NCBI GenBank assembly: GCA_003248775.1
Contig: QFQX01000070.1
Location: 1 to 16,277, forward strand
DNA: 16,277 nucleotides
Source: Shinella sp.
GTDB lineage: Bacteria > Pseudomonadota > Alphaproteobacteria > Rhizobiales > Rhizobiaceae
Reading direction: 5' to 3'
The notes beneath the pieces were generated by a model. It searched no databases, was not told the origin of the DNA, and saw only the letters and a list, made by a program, of their open reading frames with translations. The first letter of the stretch is position 1, and the number at the start of each line of letters is the position of its first letter. A program made the translations under genes and the position numbers. This document shows positions 1 to 7,710 of this stretch, piece after piece.

Positions 1-86
1 AGGCCGGACATATGACCGCACCGTTCCCATGTGGTGAAATCGACTGAAGAGCACCTTGCACCGCGGGCCGTTCCACATACGACGGG

Positions 87-290
87 TTGATGCGCGACCG
101 CACAACCATCGTCATCGCCCATCGCCTCGCAACCATCCTTAAGGCCGACCGCATTCTGGTTCTGGACGATGGCCGGATCGTAGAGGAAGGCACCCATCAG
201 AGTCTGATCCAGCATGGCGGTCTCTACGCCAAGCTCGCTCGACTGCAGTTCGAAACCGGCGCAGCGGAATTCTCTGCGGCAGCCAAGTAG
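87..290 (+). pseudogene. ABC exporter ATPase, 3' remnant
   Basis: This is the C-terminal end of an ABC-type exporter nucleotide-binding domain. It shows the H-loop segment TTIVIAHRLAT (the switch histidine) followed by the usual ADRILVLDDGRIVEEGTH stretch and a short tail ending in TAG at 288-290. Homology appears to begin near Tyr-Asp-Gly-Leu-Met at about position 78. The Walker B and D-loop (LLLDEATSALD type) should lie about 30 codons before the H-loop, within roughly 1-60, but no forward frame there encodes it and all three frames contain stops (13-15, 35-37, 45-47). The TTG/ATG at 87/90 is therefore only the first available start and not a natural one. The fragment lacks ATP-binding motifs and cannot work alone. 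It is either a gene truncated by a rearrangement or insertion, or an assembly or contig-edge artefact. It converges on the flavoprotein gene with 11 bp between the stops. Confidence 0.75.
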
Positions 291-301
291 CACCAGAGCC
301 T

Positions 302-1945
302 TCACAAGCCGACAGAACGGCCGGCGACTCGCCCCGAGAACAGGCAACCGCCGAGGAACGTGCCCTCCAACGCGTTATAGCCGTGTACGCCGCCGCCACC
401 GAAACCGGACACCTCGCCGGCAGCATAAAGCCCCGGCACCGGCTTGTTGGTCGCGTCGAGAACGCGGGCCGAAAGATCCGTGTGCAAACCGCCCAGCGTC
501 TTGCGCGTCAGGATATGAAGACGCACGCCAATCAGCGGCCCGGCGCTGGAGGCAAGAAGCCGGTGCGGCTTGGCTGTCCGCATCAACCGGTCGCCGAGGA
601 AGCGGCGAGCGCCACGAATAGCCGTCATCTGTGCATCCTTGCCGAACGCATTATTCACCTGCCGATCCCGCGCCTCGATCTGCGCCCGGATATGATGAAT
701 GCCGAGCCGGTGTTCACCGCTGAGTTCGTTCATCCCGGCAACCAGATCCTCGAGCGTATCGCGCACGACGAAATCCTCGCCCTTGTCCATGAAGGCCTGC
801 ACTGGCCCGGGCGGGTTGCTGCCAAGACGCTTGAGCAACAGCCGGATGTTCTTGCCCGTCAGATCGGGGTTCTGTTCGGAACCGGACAGGGCGAATTCGC
901 GCTTGATGATCGCCTTATTGAGGATGAACCAGCTGTATTCGTCCCCCCTCGCCCGGATCGCCTTTAGCGTCGCCAGCGTATCGAAACCGGGCATGGCAGG
1001 CGCATCGAAACGGTTGCCATCAGCGTCGCACCAGAAGGACGATGGACCGGGCAGGATACGGATGCCATGGTTCGGCCAGATGGGATCGAAGTTGCGAAGC
1101 CCTTCTGTATAGTGCCACATGCGGTCCCCGTTGATGACATCGCCGCCCGCAGCCTGTGTGATGGCGATCATCCGTCCATCGACATATTGCGGAACGCCCG
1201 CCACCATGGATTTCGGCGCAGGGCCAAGACGCTCGACCGGCCAGTTCTTGCGCACCAGATCATGGTTGCCGCCAATCCCACCGGAAGCGACGATGACCGC
1301 CCCCGCGGTAATCTCGAACTGGCTCTCCGGAAAACGCGAGGTCGCGGCACCCCGGGGTGCCGTGTCAGCCGCGAGCACCGTGCCACGAGCACCGGTGACC
1401 GCGCCATTGGTAACAATAAGCTGGTCCACCTGATGCCGGAACCGGAAGGACAGAATCCCCTTCCGCTCCGCCTCACGCACACGGCGGATGAAAGGCGCCA
1501 GAACCGCAGGTCCGGTTCCCCATGTAATATGAAAGCGCGGAACCGAATTGCCGGGCCCGTCCGCGCGCGATCCGCCACGCTCGGCCCAGCCGACCACAGG
1601 AAACCATCGCATGCCTTGCTGATGCAACCAGGCGCGCTTCTCTCCAGCAGCGAAGTCCAGATAGGCATCGGCCCAATGGCGCGGCCAGTAATCCTCGGGG
1701 CGATCGAAACCGGCAGACCCCAGCCAGTCCTGCCGCGCCAGATCGACGGTATCGCGAATGCCCATGCGCCGCTGCTCGGGACTGTCGATGAAGAAAAGGC
1801 CGCCAAGCGACCAGAAGGCCTGTCCGCCAAGGTTCTGCTCACCCTCCTGGTCGAGCACCCAGACCCGGAGGCCGCGATCCGCCGCCTCCGCGGCCGCCAC
1901 GAGGCCGGAAAGGCCGGCTCCGATCACCAGTACATCGCAGTCCAT
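302..1945 (-). CDS. FAD-binding dehydrogenase (fumarate reductase/KsdD-like flavoprotein)
   Basis: A 547-residue flavoprotein of the FAD-binding dehydrogenase group related to fumarate reductase/succinate dehydrogenase flavoprotein and 3-ketosteroid dehydrogenases. The N-terminus carries the Rossmann dinucleotide-binding motif (VIGAGLSG, residues 8-14, ending in LDQE about 20 residues later) and NLGGQAFWSLGG. The C-terminus carries the second FAD-contact region (GLYAAGEVSGFGGGGVHG, then GTFLGGCLFSGR). It has no signal peptide, so it is cytoplasmic. The length matches the single-subunit members of this family, and no iron-sulfur or anchor subunits are nearby. The ATG start is supported by GGGGAGGG eight bases upstream. 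The substrate cannot be named from sequence. The gene is preceded by a palindromic operator-like site (1982-1999), which suggests its own regulated promoter rather than read-through from the motor-like pair upstream. Confidence 0.9.
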   Translation of the reverse strand: MDCDVLVIGAGLSGLVAAAEAADRGLRVWVLDQEGEQNLGGQAFWSLGGLFFIDSPEQRRMGIRDTVDLARQDWLGSAGFDRPEDYWPRHWADAYLDFAAGEKRAWLHQQGMRWFPVVGWAERGGSRADGPGNSVPRFHITWGTGPAVLAPFIRRVREAERKGILSFRFRHQVDQLIVTNGAVTGARGTVLAADTAPRGAATSRFPESQFEITAGAVIVASGGIGGNHDLVRKNWPVERLGPAPKSMVAGVPQYVDGRMIAITQAAGGDVINGDRMWHYTEGLRNFDPIWPNHGIRILPGPSSFWCDADGNRFDAPAMPGFDTLATLKAIRARGDEYSWFILNKAIIKREFALSGSEQNPDLTGKNIRLLLKRLGSNPPGPVQAFMDKGEDFVVRDTLEDLVAGMNELSGEHRLGIHHIRAQIEARDRQVNNAFGKDAQMTAIRGARRFLGDRLMRTAKPHRLLASSAGPLIGVRLHILTRKTLGGLHTDLSARVLDATNKPVPGLYAAGEVSGFGGGGVHGYNALEGTFLGGCLFSGRVAGRSVGL

Positions 1946-1981
1946 CAGCGCAACCCTCCCCGATCACTTGAATGATCTTAC

Positions 1982-1999
1982 CTTTACGAACACGTAAAG
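1982..1999. promoter_or_regulatory. Palindromic operator-like site upstream of the flavoprotein gene
   Basis: A perfect inverted repeat CTTTACG-AACA-CGTAAAG (7-bp arms, 4-bp spacer) lies 37 bp upstream of the flavoprotein start codon. The size and symmetry fit a dimeric regulator such as TetR or GntR family members; that is inference. A second, weaker symmetric sequence with GATCA/TGATC arms lies at 1962-1977, between the site and the ribosome binding site. No regulator gene for it is adjacent in the window. A cruciform or short RNA hairpin is an alternative reading, but there is no T-run to make it a terminator. Confidence 0.5.
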
Positions 2000-2061
2000 A
2001 TTTGCACAACCTGCGAACTTTGGGGGATTTCGGATGGAAACAGACAAACGGAAGGCATAGA

Positions 2062-2090
2062 CGGTCATTCAGACCGCCTTACATGCGGTC
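2062..2090. repeat. Overlapping small inverted repeats after the motB-like gene
   Basis: In the 199-bp gap between the end of the motB-like gene and the flavoprotein start there are two mutually exclusive stems sharing one arm: CGGTC(2062-2066)/GACCG(2072-2076) and GACCGC(2072-2077)/GCGGTC(2085-2090). They may serve as a weak terminator for the minus-strand motor-like operon, but there is no clear T-run. Nothing else recognisable was found in this gap besides the operator-like palindrome. Confidence 0.25.
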
Positions 2091-2144
2091 ATCCAGTTCA
2101 GAACATTGCCGCCAGCCGCCACGCCATCCGGTGCGGAACGCGCT

Positions 2145-3176
2145 TCAACGCTCGGTCAGCTTAAGTTCGATGCGGCGATTCTGCGCACGGGCCTCGGGGC
2201 TGTCGCCTTCGGCAATCGGCTGGTATTCGCCGAAACCGGCCGCAACCAGCCGGTTGGAAGGTACGCCCTTGGAGATCAGATACTTGACCACCGAGATCGC
2301 GCGCGCCGCCGAAAGCTCCCAGTTGTCGGCATAACGGCCGGCGCCGGTGAGCGGCACATTATCTGTATGTCCGTCGACGCGCAGCACCCAGTTGATCTCC
2401 GGCGGGATCTCGCGGGCGAGATCGAGCAGCGCGGTCGCAAGCTTGTCCATCTCGCCTGCACCGGCGGGATTAAGCTCGTTGCTGCCCGACGGAAAGAGGA
2501 CTTCCGACTGGAAGACAAATCGGTCGCCGACGATACGGATATTCTCGCGGTCAGACAGGATTTCGCGCAACCGGCCGAAGAAGTCGGAACGATAACGGTT
2601 GAGTTCCTGGACCCGCTGGGCGAGAGCAACGTTCAGGCGACGCCCCAGATCCGCAATCTTGGCCTGCGAACTCTGATCTCGCGCCTCAGAGGCCTGCAAG
2701 GCTTCCTCGACGGCCGCGATCTGCGCCCTGAGTGCCGCGATCTGCTGGTTCAAAAGCTCGATCTGGCTCATGGCTCGCTCGCTGACCTGCTTTTCCTGCA
2801 ACAGATCCTGCGTCAGTCGGCCAACCTTCTGGTTTGCGATATCGGAGGCGCCTGCGCCACTATCGAGCAACTGCTGCAGCCGGGTCCGTTCGGTTTCGGA
2901 AGCAGAAAGGGAGGTCTGCAGCGAGGCAAGGGTATCCTCGAGATCCTGCTTGCCACTCTTTTCCAGCGCCAGCAGTTGGGTCAGTTCGGCGATCTGGCTG
3001 TTCAGCCGGTTGAGCACCTCGTCACGGCCGGAGATTTCCCGGCTGAGGATGAACTGGGCAACCACGAAAACCGTGAGCAGGAACATGATTGCCAGCAACA
3101 GTGTTGATAGCGCATCGACAAAACCCGGCCAATAGTCGACACCACGTTCCCGACGGCGGTTGCGGGCAAGCGCCAT
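2145..3176 (-). CDS. MotB/OmpA-like peptidoglycan-binding protein, coiled-coil type
   Basis: A 343-residue inner-membrane protein built like a MotB/TolR stator subunit with an OmpA-family C-terminus. A basic N-terminus is followed by one membrane segment (about residues 19-43, beginning PGFVDALSTLLLAIMFLL). Asp21 sits at its start, as the proton-binding aspartate does in MotB. Residues about 50-205 form a long heptad-rich coiled coil (many Leu, Gln, Glu and Ala). The last ~115 residues are an OmpA-like domain with VDGHTDNVPL (267-276), NWELSAARA (285-293) and QNRRIELKL near the end. Asp272 and Arg292 are the likely peptidoglycan ligands by analogy. It starts one base after the stop of the MotA/TolQ-like gene, so the two are almost certainly translated together as one complex. 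There are no flagellar genes here, and the coiled coil is much longer than in flagellar MotB, so this is not the flagellar stator. The exact role is unknown. Confidence 0.88.
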   Translation of the reverse strand: MALARNRRRERGVDYWPGFVDALSTLLLAIMFLLTVFVVAQFILSREISGRDEVLNRLNSQIAELTQLLALEKSGKQDLEDTLASLQTSLSASETERTRLQQLLDSGAGASDIANQKVGRLTQDLLQEKQVSERAMSQIELLNQQIAALRAQIAAVEEALQASEARDQSSQAKIADLGRRLNVALAQRVQELNRYRSDFFGRLREILSDRENIRIVGDRFVFQSEVLFPSGSNELNPAGAGEMDKLATALLDLAREIPPEINWVLRVDGHTDNVPLTGAGRYADNWELSAARAISVVKYLISKGVPSNRLVAAGFGEYQPIAEGDSPEARAQNRRIELKLTER

Positions 3177-3177
3177 G

Positions 3178-4218
3178 TTACTTGCCCCCGCCGATCTTCT
3201 CGTTCAGCTTGTCCAGCGTCTTTCGCATGGCCCGGGACTCGTCCTGCTGCGCCTCGATCCAGTCACGCAGCATCTGCTGCTCGTTACGCATGTTCTTGAC
3301 CAGCCCCTGGATGCCTTCGGCAAGGCCCGCAATCGCCGTCAGCGACTTGTCGCCATCCGTGATATTTTCGCGATCAGCGATCCTTGCCAGTTGCTCGACG
3401 ATACGAGAAAGTTCGTCCGATTGCAGCCCGCCACCGTTGGAGAAGGAAGCCACCCGGTCAGAATCGACATCCGTCACGGAGGAGAGCCAGTTCTCCAGCT
3501 CAGTGTAAAAACGGTTCTGCGCGCGACCAGCCTGCAGATCGAGAAAGCCGAGAATGAGTGACCCGGAGAGACCGAGCAGCGAGGACGAGAACGCCGTGCC
3601 CATGCCCGAAAGCGGCGCTGTCAGGCCGCTCTTTAGCGACTGAAGCACATCGTTGCTATCACCGGAGCCGGACGGATCGAGTGACTGGATCACCGTGGTG
3701 ATCGAGCCGATGGTGCCAAGCAGGCCCCAGAAGGTTCCTAGCAGGCCGAGAAAGACGAGTAGGCCGATCAGGTAGCGCGAGGTATCCCTCGACTCATCAA
3801 GGCGGGTCGCAATCGAATCGAGAATGGAGCGCAGAGCCGTTGTGGAAATCGCGGCGGAACGGCGCCCACCGATCAGCGTGCGCATGGGCGCCAGAAGCCG
3901 AGGTTCGCGTCCGGCCTTCTCGATGCCGCCGGCAGCGCGAAACGAATTGAACCAGCGCACCTCCGGCCGAAGAGCCAGCACCTGGGTAAATACAAGGATG
4001 ATACCAACCGCCAGAACGCCGAGAATGAGGCTGTTCAGGCCGGGATTGGTGACGAAGGCCGCATGGGCCTGCCGGTAGAGGATGGCGGCAATGAATCCGA
4101 CGATGATCAGGAAGATCACCATGGTGCTGAAGAACGACATCGGGCTGGACAGCTTATGGCCGTCGTCCCCTCCCCCGGTCTCGGCCGCCTCAAGGTCCGC
4201 CAGCTTCACTTTCGCCAT
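3178..4218 (-). CDS. MotA/TolQ/ExbB-like proton channel protein
   Basis: A 346-residue polytopic membrane protein of the MotA/TolQ/ExbB superfamily. Predicted membrane segments are at about residues 29-48, 61-82, 148-178 and 204-228. The third carries the family signature GLLGTFWGLLGT (158-169) and the fourth APLSGMGTAFSSSLLGL (201-217), whose Thr and Ser residues would line the channel. A cytoplasmic loop (about 85-147) separates the segment pairs. The C-terminal ~100 residues are hydrophilic and helical, ending in a coiled-coil-like RKTLDKLNEKIGGGK. Start context: GAGGAAGAC directly before ATG. Its stop codon is one base from the start of the motB-like gene downstream, so the two form an operon and presumably an ion-driven complex spanning inner membrane and periplasm. 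No TonB, TolA or TolB partner is present, which argues against it being the standard Tol or Exb system. Confidence 0.88.
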   Translation of the reverse strand: MAKVKLADLEAAETGGGDDGHKLSSPMSFFSTMVIFLIIVGFIAAILYRQAHAAFVTNPGLNSLILGVLAVGIILVFTQVLALRPEVRWFNSFRAAGGIEKAGREPRLLAPMRTLIGGRRSAAISTTALRSILDSIATRLDESRDTSRYLIGLLVFLGLLGTFWGLLGTIGSITTVIQSLDPSGSGDSNDVLQSLKSGLTAPLSGMGTAFSSSLLGLSGSLILGFLDLQAGRAQNRFYTELENWLSSVTDVDSDRVASFSNGGGLQSDELSRIVEQLARIADRENITDGDKSLTAIAGLAEGIQGLVKNMRNEQQMLRDWIEAQQDESRAMRKTLDKLNEKIGGGK

Positions 4219-4305
4219 GTCTTCCTCAGCCTCCGGGAATCTCGCAACGCGAAGCTAGCGGAAGATTGAGACGAATTGAAGCCGCGGAAACAGCGAAGGA
4301 ACAGA

Positions 4306-5106
4306 TCAGTTCTTCGGCACCGGACGGGCGATAACTTCGATCAATTCCTTGCGGATGTATTCGTTGCCGGCAACGACGGTACCGGTATCGAACATCTCGG
4401 TGCCGCCATGCATGTCGCTGACGAAGCCACCGGCTTCACGGATCATCAGCAGGCCGGCAGCCATGTCCCACGGCGAAAGGCCGGTTTCCCAGAAGCCATC
4501 GAGACGGCCGGCAGCGACATAGGCGAGGTCGAGCGCGGCCGCGCCCATGCGGCGAACGCCGGCCACTTCGCCCATCACGTGACGAAGCTCGACAAGGAAC
4601 TTGCCATGCGAACCACGGCCGAGATGCGGAATGCCGCATCCGACGACGCTGTCGGACAGGACCTTACGGGCGGCCACACGGATACGGCGATCATTGAGGA
4701 ATGCGCCGCCACCCTTTTCAGAGGTGTAGAGTTCGTCGGTCGCCGGATTGAAGATGACACCGGCGACGATCTCGCCATTGCGCTCGAGCGCGATGGAAAC
4801 GGCGAACTGCGGAATGCCGTGCAGGAAGTTGGTGGTGCCATCCAGCGGATCGACGATCCAGCGGTGAGCGCCATCGGTACCCTTGATCTCTTCGCTTTCC
4901 TCGCCGAGGAAACCATAGGTCGGGCGAGCCTTCAGCAGCTCGTCGCGCACCAGCTTTTCAGCCTTGAGGTCGGCCTGGGAAACGAAGTCGCTCGGACCCT
5001 TTACGGAGACCTGCAGGTTCTGCACTTCGCCGAAGTCGCGCGACAGGGATTTGCCCGCCTTCAGGGCAGCCTGAACCATGACATTGAGAAGAGCAGAACG
5101 GGCCAT
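4306..5106 (-). CDS. suhB: Inositol monophosphatase family protein (SuhB type)
   Basis: A 266-residue phosphatase of the inositol monophosphatase family, which hydrolyses myo-inositol phosphates and related sugar phosphates with Mg2+. All signature residues are present: GEESEE (Glu69 and Glu70), WIVDPLDGTTNF (Asp86 and Asp89) and SPWDMAAG (Asp214). The length is normal for the family. An in-frame extension upstream to 5199 exists, but I chose ATG at 5106: AAGGA sits about nine bases before it and the sequence from MARSALLNVM onward matches the usual N-terminus. In many bacteria SuhB also acts in rRNA transcription antitermination; whether that holds here cannot be seen. Gaps of 87 bp to the motA-like gene and 145 bp from the MgtC-like gene leave its operon membership open. 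Confidence 0.93.
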   Translation of the reverse strand: MARSALLNVMVQAALKAGKSLSRDFGEVQNLQVSVKGPSDFVSQADLKAEKLVRDELLKARPTYGFLGEESEEIKGTDGAHRWIVDPLDGTTNFLHGIPQFAVSIALERNGEIVAGVIFNPATDELYTSEKGGGAFLNDRRIRVAARKVLSDSVVGCGIPHLGRGSHGKFLVELRHVMGEVAGVRRMGAAALDLAYVAAGRLDGFWETGLSPWDMAAGLLMIREAGGFVSDMHGGTEMFDTGTVVAGNEYIRKELIEVIARPVPKN

Positions 5107-5251
5107 TGAACGATATCCTTGAAAAGAGGCGTAGCGCCGGATGACGGCGGCAGAAGCGCGCGATTGCTCGCGGCGGCAGTTGGGCCGGTTCAAGACCACA
5201 AATGCGGCCGAAATTCAAGGGGCTTGGGCTAAACGGGCAGCAAGAACCGCG

Positions 5252-6535
5252 TTACGCTATCGCCTGCAGCCGCTCCGCGACCAGCCCCGCCCCCACGGCA
5301 AGCAAGGTAGCGACGAGAATATGGATGGCGAAATTCCGGCGACCGAAGGCAAAGGCATAGACCGCCTTCGCCAACATGTTCGTCACCACGGCAACACCGA
5401 CTGCCCGTCCTGCCGTCTCGATATCGAGGGAGCGAAGCATGCCCGCGACGGTCACGGCCACCGCATCCACATCGGCGAGAGCCGAGATCGCCGATGCAGC
5501 CATGAGGCCCGCGCTGCCGAAATGCGCTGTCGCCGCCCGGGCGATGAAGGCGACGATCGTCAGCAACGCCGCCATCTTGGCGACGGCCATCAGGTCGAAG
5601 GGGTTGCCGAGGGATCGCTCACCCGCAGCCCCCGCTTGCCGGCGGGCGAGAACCATGGCGTAGCCGGCCATGACGACAGTTCCGAGTGCAAGCGGAACCA
5701 GCAAATGCGGCAGCAGACTGATCGCAAGCGCTCCGACCAGAACAATCGTCCGCAGCAGCGATACGGCACCCGCCGCGACAGCACCAGCGGCCAGCGAAAC
5801 GGCATCCGAAGCATCCACCGCCTCAAGCTCCCCGCTTCGTCTGGCAAACTCGACGGTAGTACCTGTGGATGAAACGAGACCACCGACTGCCCCGCCGACC
5901 AGATCGCCGAGCGACGCCCCGAGCATGCGGACAGCAATGTAACCGACGAAGGAGATCGAGGCGAGCATGATCGCCAGCAGCACGACGCTGCGCGGCACGA
6001 CACCGCCATAAGGTCCAACCGGAGTTGAGGGAAGGATCGGCAGGAGCACGAAAGTCATTGTCAGCAGGATGATCGCCGATCGCAGCTCGATCCATTTGAG
6101 CTTGCGGATGGCGCTGTGCAGGAATTCCCGGCTGGCGAGAATGGCGACCAGCGACACACCGCCAGCGGACGCGAGCACCATGTCACCGGTGACAGCAAGG
6201 GCTCCAAGCCCGAATGTGAGGATAGCGGCGATAACCGATGTCACGCTGTAGGACTGCTCGGCGATAGCCTGACGCAACTCGAAAATCGCCATGACGATGG
6301 CGACGACGATCAGGAAACCGACGATGACGAACCCGGTATAGGCTGTCCCAACAGTTACGCTGCTTTCCAGCAGGCCGGCGACACCACCCGTCATGCCGAT
6401 CATGGTGAAGGTGCGGATACCGGCGGCGCGCGCGCCTTCCGGCTCCTCGCGTTCACGCCAATGTCGTTCGACGCCGACGGCAGCGCCTATGGCGATCGCC
6501 AGTCCCAGACGTTGGAAAAGCTCGACATTATCCAA
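5252..6535 (-). CDS. MgtC/SapB-DUF4010 integral membrane protein
   Basis: A 427-residue, very hydrophobic membrane protein with roughly 11-12 predicted transmembrane helices. The N-terminal ~140 residues are the MgtC/SapB-like domain (RLGLAIAIGAAVGVERHWRE and the GIRTFTMIGMTGG segment). The C-terminal two thirds match the DUF4010 architecture, rich in Gly, Ala and small residues with GGAVGGLVSSTGTTVEFARR near residue 215. The substrate is unknown; members are annotated as putative Mg2+-related transport proteins on thin evidence. The start is a TTG: there is no in-frame ATG for the first 44 codons, and GGGGAGGCAGG lies directly before the TTG, a strong ribosome binding site. It begins 30 bp after the Sel1-repeat gene and probably shares its transcript. 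Confidence 0.85.
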   Translation of the reverse strand: MDNVELFQRLGLAIAIGAAVGVERHWREREEPEGARAAGIRTFTMIGMTGGVAGLLESSVTVGTAYTGFVIVGFLIVVAIVMAIFELRQAIAEQSYSVTSVIAAILTFGLGALAVTGDMVLASAGGVSLVAILASREFLHSAIRKLKWIELRSAIILLTMTFVLLPILPSTPVGPYGGVVPRSVVLLAIMLASISFVGYIAVRMLGASLGDLVGGAVGGLVSSTGTTVEFARRSGELEAVDASDAVSLAAGAVAAGAVSLLRTIVLVGALAISLLPHLLVPLALGTVVMAGYAMVLARRQAGAAGERSLGNPFDLMAVAKMAALLTIVAFIARAATAHFGSAGLMAASAISALADVDAVAVTVAGMLRSLDIETAGRAVGVAVVTNMLAKAVYAFAFGRRNFAIHILVATLLAVGAGLVAERLQAIA

Positions 6536-6565
6536 ACCTGCCTCCCCAGCCCCAATGGAGACCGC

Positions 6566-7702
6566 CTATCCGCGGCGGAACTTGTTGGCCGCATCGATCG
6601 CCTTCTTCTGTTCCTCGTCCGTCAGGCCGAGATAGAAGTCTTCAAGCGCCGGATCCTTGAGGCCGGCGCGTCGGGAAAGGACATACCACTTCGCGGCCTC
6701 GATCGGATCGGGCCTCGTGCCGAGCGCATTGATATAGAGATGCGACAGCCTGTTCTGCGCCACGGCATTGCCCCGCTTGGCCGAAATCGACAGCCAGCGG
6801 AAGCCTCTCTCATAATCGCGCGGCCCGCCGATGCCGTTGACCATCCAGATACCCATGTCGAGCTGGGCGGTATCGAAACCGGCCCTCGCCGCGCGGCCAA
6901 GCCAGTCTCGCGCCTTCGACTTCTTTTCTTCCGGAAGGTCCTTCAATACGCTGTAAATCTGCGCGACCGCATATTGCGCGTCGGCAACGCCCTGCTCCGC
7001 CGCCTTCTCGTAGTAGGGAAGAGCGAGCGTCAGGCCTTTCACGCCGGGATTGTCCGAAACGAGAATCTGCGCCCAGTTGAACTGCGCCGAACTGTTGCCT
7101 GCATCCGCCGCCCTGCGCATGTATTCGTCGGCCTTGGCTTTGTCGTGGGGAACATCCTTGCCCTCCATCAGCAGCAGGGCATATTTGAACATCGCCGGAG
7201 GATCGCCGCCCTGAGCCGCCTGGCCATACCAGAAGGCAGCTCCCTTGGTGTCCTTTTTCACGCCGAGACCGCGTCCCATCAATTCGGCCAGCAATGTCTG
7301 CGCCGCCGGATCGCCAAGCTGCGCACGCGGCAGGGCCTTGTCGACAGCAGTCGTGAACAGGCCGCGCTGATAGGCGCCGTAAGCCTCGTCAACCTTGCCC
7401 TTGAAATCCTTTTCCGTCGGCGCATCCGGCAATGGCGCGCCCATGCGGGCAAAGATGTTGAGCCCCTGCGGATCGTCTTCGACCTCCGCCTTGTCGTCCG
7501 CGCCGCCCTTGCCTTTTTCCTTGTCAGTCTCCGCCGACGGCCGGGGACCCCGGTCGAGCGATCCGGTGTCGGATGGCGTCAACGGCCGCATGACCGGCTG
7601 GTCAGCCGCCGCCTGCTGCGCCGAAACGAAGGACGGCATGCTGATGGGGCCTGCGGCGAGCATGGCGAGAAGGACTGGAGAACGAAGAAGACGAGTGCGC
7701 AT
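6566..7702 (-). CDS. Secreted Sel1-repeat (TPR-like) protein
   Basis: A 378-residue protein with a Sec signal peptide (MRTRLLRSPVLLAMLAAGP, likely cleavage after VSA at residue 28). A low-complexity charged linker (about 35-80, rich in Pro, Asp, Lys and Gly) follows. About six Sel1-type repeats span residues 131-347; each shows the A-x-x-W/Y-x-x-A-A-x-x-G pattern (for example AAFWYGQAAQGGDPPA, YYEKAAEQGVADAQYAVAQ, AAKWYVLSRRAG). Such repeats form alpha-solenoids that bind proteins, so a scaffold or regulatory role in the periplasm is plausible but unproven. I chose ATG at 7702, eight bases after the stop of the ThiE-like gene; a TTG at 7714 overlapping that stop would add four residues and has no well-placed ribosome binding site. 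Close spacing implies co-transcription with the ThiE-like gene. Confidence 0.88.
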   Translation of the reverse strand: MRTRLLRSPVLLAMLAAGPISMPSFVSAQQAAADQPVMRPLTPSDTGSLDRGPRPSAETDKEKGKGGADDKAEVEDDPQGLNIFARMGAPLPDAPTEKDFKGKVDEAYGAYQRGLFTTAVDKALPRAQLGDPAAQTLLAELMGRGLGVKKDTKGAAFWYGQAAQGGDPPAMFKYALLLMEGKDVPHDKAKADEYMRRAADAGNSSAQFNWAQILVSDNPGVKGLTLALPYYEKAAEQGVADAQYAVAQIYSVLKDLPEEKKSKARDWLGRAARAGFDTAQLDMGIWMVNGIGGPRDYERGFRWLSISAKRGNAVAQNRLSHLYINALGTRPDPIEAAKWYVLSRRAGLKDPALEDFYLGLTDEEQKKAIDAANKFRRG

Positions 7703-7710
7703 ATTGCGTA

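Noticed and set aside
2145..4218. Zorya defence system (ZorA/ZorB)
   Set aside because: The MotA/MotB-like pair fits the membrane half only; no ZorC, ZorD or ZorE-like gene is adjacent, and the surroundings are housekeeping genes.
2145..4218. Flagellar stator motA/motB
   Set aside because: No flagellar genes are nearby, the periplasmic coiled coil is far too long, and the channel protein resembles the TolQ/ExbB side of the superfamily.
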